This document shows positions 60,640-64,000 of a stretch of 64,000 nucleotides of DNA, piece by piece. Source of the DNA: Phaeovulum veldkampii DSM 11550 (GTDB taxonomy: Bacteria > Pseudomonadota > Alphaproteobacteria > Rhodobacterales > Rhodobacteraceae); contig NZ_PZKF01000013.1 in NCBI RefSeq assembly GCF_003034995.1, positions 1 through 64,000 on the forward strand, read 5' to 3'. Positions within the stretch are counted from its first letter, which is position 1, and every line of letters starts with the position of its first letter. The notes beneath the pieces were generated by a model. The model saw only the letters and a program-made list of their open reading frames with translations. It was not told the DNA's origin and ran no database searches. The position numbers and the translations under genes are program-made.

Positions 60640-61431
60640 TTAGTGGCCCAGAATCTGGCTGAGGAACAGCTTGGTCCGATCCGACTGCGGATTGTTGAAA
60701 AAGTCGTGCGGGTTGTTCTGCTCGACGATTTGACCCTGATCCATAAAGATCACCCGGTTCGCCACGGCCTGCGCAAAACCCATCTCATGCGTCACGCACA
60801 GCATGGTCATGCCCTCTTCGGCCAGTTCGATCATGGTGTCGAGCACCTCCTTGATCATCTCCGGGTCAAGCGCCGATGTCGGCTCGTCGAACAGCATGAT
60901 CCGGGGTTTCATGCAAAGTGACCGGGCGATCGCCACCCGTTGCTGCTGGCCGCCCGACAACTGGCCGGGGTATTTCAGCGCCTGTTCCGGGATTTTTACC
61001 TTTTCCAGGTAATACATCGCGGTTTCCTCGGCCTCGCGCTTGGGCACCTTGCGCACCCAGATCGGCGCCAGCGTCAGGTTTTCGAGAATCGTCAGATGCG
61101 GAAACAGGTTGAAGTGCTGGAACACCATCCCGACCTCTGATCGCACCTTGTCGATGTTCTTGAGGTCGCTGGTCAGTTCGGTGCCATCCACCACGATCTT
61201 GCCGGACTGATGTTCCTCCAGCCGGTTGATACAGCGGATCAGCGTCGATTTGCCAGACCCGGAGGGGCCTGCGATGACGATCCGCTCGCCGCGGTTCACG
61301 GTCAGGTTGATGTCGCGCAGCACATGGAAGGTGCCATACCACTTGTTCATCGCGCTGATCTGGATCGCAACCTCGTCGAAAACCTGCATCTGGCTACGGT
61401 CGATCGCACGGTCGAAATGGGGGTCCGTCAT
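60640..61431 (-). CDS. bztD: Glutamate/glutamine/aspartate/asparagine ABC transporter, ATPase
   Basis: A 263-residue ATPase of a polar amino acid ABC importer: Walker [10 protein letters not shown], signature LSGGQQQR, Walker B IMLFDEP, H-loop THEM. Length and N-terminus ([19 protein letters not shown]) match BztD/AapP. It energises uptake of acidic amino acids and their amides. It is separated from bztC by 9 bases. Confidence 0.94.
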   Translation of the reverse strand: MTDPHFDRAIDRSQMQVFDEVAIQISAMNKWYGTFHVLRDINLTVNRGERIVIAGPSGSGKSTLIRCINRLEEHQSGKIVVDGTELTSDLKNIDKVRSEVGMVFQHFNLFPHLTILENLTLAPIWVRKVPKREAEETAMYYLEKVKIPEQALKYPGQLSGGQQQRVAIARSLCMKPRIMLFDEPTSALDPEMIKEVLDTMIELAEEGMTMLCVTHEMGFAQAVANRVIFMDQGQIVEQNNPHDFFNNPQSDRTKLFLSQILGH

Positions 61432-61440
61432 GGCGGCTCC

Positions 61441-62748
61441 TTAGCGGTGGTCACGCTTCAGCTTGTTTTCGAGATACATCGAGTATCGCGACATGCTGAA
61501 GTTGAAGAGAAAGAAGATGCAGCCGACAAAGATGTAAGGCTCCCAGTAGATGCCCTTCCAGTTGAAGTCTGCGCGCACGAAATCAGAGATGCCCTTGAGC
61601 GGGTCGAACAAACCCACGAACACCACCAGCGTGGTATCCTTGAACATCCCGATGAAGGTGGAAACGATGCCGGGGATGGAGATTTTCAGCGCCTGCGGCA
61701 GGATGATCAGCCGCTGCGCCTTCCAGTAATCCAGCCCCAGACTGTCGGCAGCCTCGTATTGGCCGCGCGGCAAGGCGGCAAGCCCGCCCCGCACCACCTC
61801 GGCGATGTAAGCGGCGGCAAACAGCGTCACGAGGATTTCAACGCGCAGGATGATATCGAAATTGGTGCCCGGCGGCAGAAAGTAGTTCAGCAGCAACGAA
61901 GCCACGAACAACAGCGTGATCAGCGGCACGCCACGGATGAACTCGATAAATCCCACAGACAACGCCTTGATCAGAAACATGTCCGACCGACGCCCCAGCG
62001 CCAGCAAAATGCCCAGCGGCAGCGACATGGCGATACCGCCCACCCCGATCGTGACGGCAAGCAGGAAGCCGCCGAACTTGTCCGAGGCGACCTTTTCGAT
62101 TGCCAGCCGGATCGCCTGTTCCAGCGCGCGGTCCATCGGCCCGGCGGCAAAGACCCACCATAGCGCCGGCACCGCCAGCGCAACCGATACCGCCAGCAGC
62201 GAGCCATAGCGCGAGGCGATGCGGAACGCGGCCCAGCCTAGAACGAAGCCGACCAAAATCATCACCTCGATCCATGGGCTGCCCCCCCACAGCAACCAGG
62301 TGGCAAGAAACGGGTAGACCACCGTGAACACCAGCAGCACCCGCGGCACCGCCGAAAACAGCACCGGCGCGAGCGCGACAAACAGCAGCAGAAAAACGCT
62401 GATCGGGCGCCAGTAGAGCTCGGGCGGGTAGAAACCAAAGATATACTGGTGCCAGCGTTCCTTGATGACGGCCCAGCAGGCGCCGGTGGCATCCGCCCCC
62501 CAGCGTTCTGCAATGATCGCGCGGCATTCCGACAGAGAGCCCGCATTCCAGACCGAATGCGACAGCCAAGGGTAGCTGTGCGCGACCAGCCACCAGACGA
62601 CATAGGCGCCTGCCAAGGTCAGAACTGCGTTCAGCGGGCTGGAAAAGAGATTCTCGCGCAACCATTTCAACACCCCGGCCTGCGTGGCGGGCGGGGCTTG
62701 CGGGGGCAGCATATCGCGGCGAACGAAGGCGGCTGAGGATTCGGTCAT
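61441..62748 (-). CDS. bztC: Glutamate/glutamine/aspartate/asparagine ABC transporter, permease
   Basis: A 435-residue permease with several helices and the ABC-coupling EAA-type loop (EAADSLGLDYWKAQRLIILPQA). This is the length and layout of BztC/AapM, which carries an N-terminal periplasmic insertion (HSVWNAGSLSECRAII). It forms the channel with the BztB protein downstream in coordinates, upstream in transcription. Confidence 0.93.
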   Translation of the reverse strand: MTESSAAFVRRDMLPPQAPPATQAGVLKWLRENLFSSPLNAVLTLAGAYVVWWLVAHSYPWLSHSVWNAGSLSECRAIIAERWGADATGACWAVIKERWHQYIFGFYPPELYWRPISVFLLLFVALAPVLFSAVPRVLLVFTVVYPFLATWLLWGGSPWIEVMILVGFVLGWAAFRIASRYGSLLAVSVALAVPALWWVFAAGPMDRALEQAIRLAIEKVASDKFGGFLLAVTIGVGGIAMSLPLGILLALGRRSDMFLIKALSVGFIEFIRGVPLITLLFVASLLLNYFLPPGTNFDIILRVEILVTLFAAAYIAEVVRGGLAALPRGQYEAADSLGLDYWKAQRLIILPQALKISIPGIVSTFIGMFKDTTLVVFVGLFDPLKGISDFVRADFNWKGIYWEPYIFVGCIFFLFNFSMSRYSMYLENKLKRDHR

Positions 62749-62749
62749 C

Positions 62750-64000
62750 TCACCGCTCCTTCAGTTTGACAGAGTTGTTGTAGATGTTCATCAGCCCCGA
62801 AATGATCAGGCTGATCGCCAGATAGATCAGCATCATCAGCAAGATCGCCTCCAACTCGCGGCCCGTCTGGTTCAGGGTGATGCCGCCCAGCGTGCCGCGC
62901 AGGTCCATGTAGCCGACCGCAATCGCCAGCGACGAGTTCTTGGTCAGGTTCAGGAATTGCGAGATCAGTGGCGGCACGATCACCCGCAGCGCCTGCGGCA
63001 GGATCACAAGGCTCATGGTGCGACCGGGGCGCAGGCCCAGCGCATAGGCGGCCTCGGTCTGGCCACGCGACACGGCCAGAATGCCCGCGCGCACGATTTC
63101 GGCAATGAAGGCCCCGGTGTAAAGCGTCAGCGCCAGCCACAGCACCACGAGCGAGTTCGACACATTGGTCCCGCCGGTAAAGTTGAAGCCCTTGAGCGTG
63201 GGCAGGTTCAGGTGAAACCCGGTAGCCACCAGCACAACCACCGCCGGAACGGTCAGCAGAAGCACCGACTTCCACCATGTCGTCGGGCGCACCCCGGTCG
63301 CGTTCTGAACCGCCACAGCACGGCGGCGCACCACGCTGTTGGCCCATACCCCCGCCGCAACCGCAGCAACAAAGCCCAGGAAGGTGCCCGACAAGGTGAT
63401 CCAGCCCAGATCAAGGCTACCCAGCGGACGGTCAAAACGGATCGAGGGAATGGCGGTGTAGCGGTTCGTGGGCGCGATCGAGTCGAACAGCAGCGCCGAC
63501 ATTGCCGCCTCGCCCGTAGCTGGGTCGATCCGATAAGCGTTCGGGGCGGGCATCACCTCGGTAAAGATCGCATAGACGATCAGGATCCACAGCAGCAGCG
63601 GCACGTTGCGGAACACCTCGACATAGACCGTCATCAACCGGCCCACGAGCCAGTTTTTCGACAGCCGCAACACCCCGACGAAAACGCCGATGATGGTGGC
63701 CGCAATGCAGCCCAGCGCCGACACCAGCAGCGTGTTCAGCAACCCGACCAGCATGGCGCGGGCATGGGTGCTGTCGTTGCTGTAGGGTATGAGCATCTGG
63801 CCGATGTCATAGCCCGCGCGGTTCCACAGAAACCCGAAGTTGAAATCCTTGCCCATCGCGGACAGGTTCCGCACGGTATTGTCAACCAACCATGCGGTGC
63901 TGGCGACAAACAGCATGAAAACGACAACCTGAATGGTCAAAGACCTGTATCGGGTGTCGTAAATAAGCTGGCTCAGCCGGAACCCCGGTTCCGGCGCGTC
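62750..64000 (-). CDS. bztB: ABC transporter permease, N-terminus cut by window edge
   Basis: The last ~416 residues of a BztB/AapQ permease: NLTKNSSLAIAVGYMDLRG, the coupling loop EAAYALGLRPGRTMSLVILP, and helices near the N-terminus (VVVFMLFVASTAWLV). The frame stays open to position 64000 (it reads APEPGFRLSQLIYDTRYR before a TTG at 63940 that is only an internal leucine). The true start, and the periplasmic binding protein gene bztA, should lie beyond the edge. Confidence 0.9.
   Translation of the reverse strand, partial: DAPEPGFRLSQLIYDTRYRSLTIQVVVFMLFVASTAWLVDNTVRNLSAMGKDFNFGFLWNRAGYDIGQMLIPYSNDSTHARAMLVGLLNTLLVSALGCIAATIIGVFVGVLRLSKNWLVGRLMTVYVEVFRNVPLLLWILIVYAIFTEVMPAPNAYRIDPATGEAAMSALLFDSIAPTNRYTAIPSIRFDRPLGSLDLGWITLSGTFLGFVAAVAAGVWANSVVRRRAVAVQNATGVRPTTWWKSVLLLTVPAVVVLVATGFHLNLPTLKGFNFTGGTNVSNSLVVLWLALTLYTGAFIAEIVRAGILAVSRGQTEAAYALGLRPGRTMSLVILPQALRVIVPPLISQFLNLTKNSSLAIAVGYMDLRGTLGGITLNQTGRELEAILLMMLIYLAISLIISGLMNIYNNSVKLKER

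Noticed and set aside
63938-63940. TTG as the start of bztB
   Set aside because: The open frame continues for 20 codons to the window edge with sequence like the N-terminus of related permeases, so this TTG is internal.

Overview
The window is high-GC DNA from an alphaproteobacterium, almost certainly a member of the Rhodobacteraceae. The evidence is the split Fo ATP synthase operon with a b' subunit, a 78-residue c subunit of the Rhodobacter type, an fdsGBA-fdhD-fdsD formate dehydrogenase operon as in Rhodobacter capsulatus, a bztBCD-type acidic amino acid ABC transporter, and many ATGA/GTGA four-base overlaps between genes. I cannot name the genus. These assignments come from recognising protein families by eye; no database search was run.

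Positions 1-1495 hold a mobile-element graveyard: an IS3-type fragment, the 3' part of an IS256-type transposase with an in-frame stop, a phage tail-fibre-like fragment and a frameshifted IS110-type fragment. It abuts the 3' end of a tRNA-Thr(GGU) gene (1496-1570). Then come murA with two small partners (1672-3626), a rhodanese with a His/Cys-rich metal-binding-like tail (3694-4197), and an iron-uptake cluster (4443-9677: two exported proteins, feoA, feoB, a Cys-rich FeoB partner and a HemS-like protein). An exported nucleotidase, a DUF952 protein, pyrD and an ArsR regulator follow.

Positions 13446-16015 are the Fo operon atpI-atpB-atpE-atpF'-atpF. From 16065 to 34425 lie housekeeping and accessory genes: an FCD-type GntR regulator with a likely own operator, an OmpA lipoprotein, an Ada-like protein, nth, a PfkB kinase, a GNAT protein and mobA, azlCD, a lipoprotein, an MBL hydrolase with an acyl-CoA dehydrogenase, a Sua5-type enzyme, YqgE, a DsbD N-domain protein, an RND efflux pump with its adaptor, and a uracil-DNA glycosylase.

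Positions 34529-37861 are pyrB, a membrane protein, a dihydroorotase-like gene lacking metal ligands, and plsY. Then come gshA, rsmE, ubiA, a 748-residue OmpA-family protein, moaE-moaD-pgsA, uvrC, an SDR, a CaCA exchanger and an S49 peptidase. Positions 51255-57100 are the fds operon. It fits with mobA and moaDE elsewhere in the window, since formate dehydrogenase needs bis-MGD molybdenum cofactor. The end holds argB, a cysteine-rich iron-sulfur protein, a SixA-like phosphatase, a [2Fe-2S] ferredoxin, and bztD, bztC and a bztB cut by the window edge.

Most of the window is conserved core genome. The parts that most deserve a second look are the iron-uptake cluster, the rhodanese with its metal-binding-like tail just upstream, the dihydroorotase-like protein without its metal site, and a 14-base motif found at the 3' ends of two unrelated genes.
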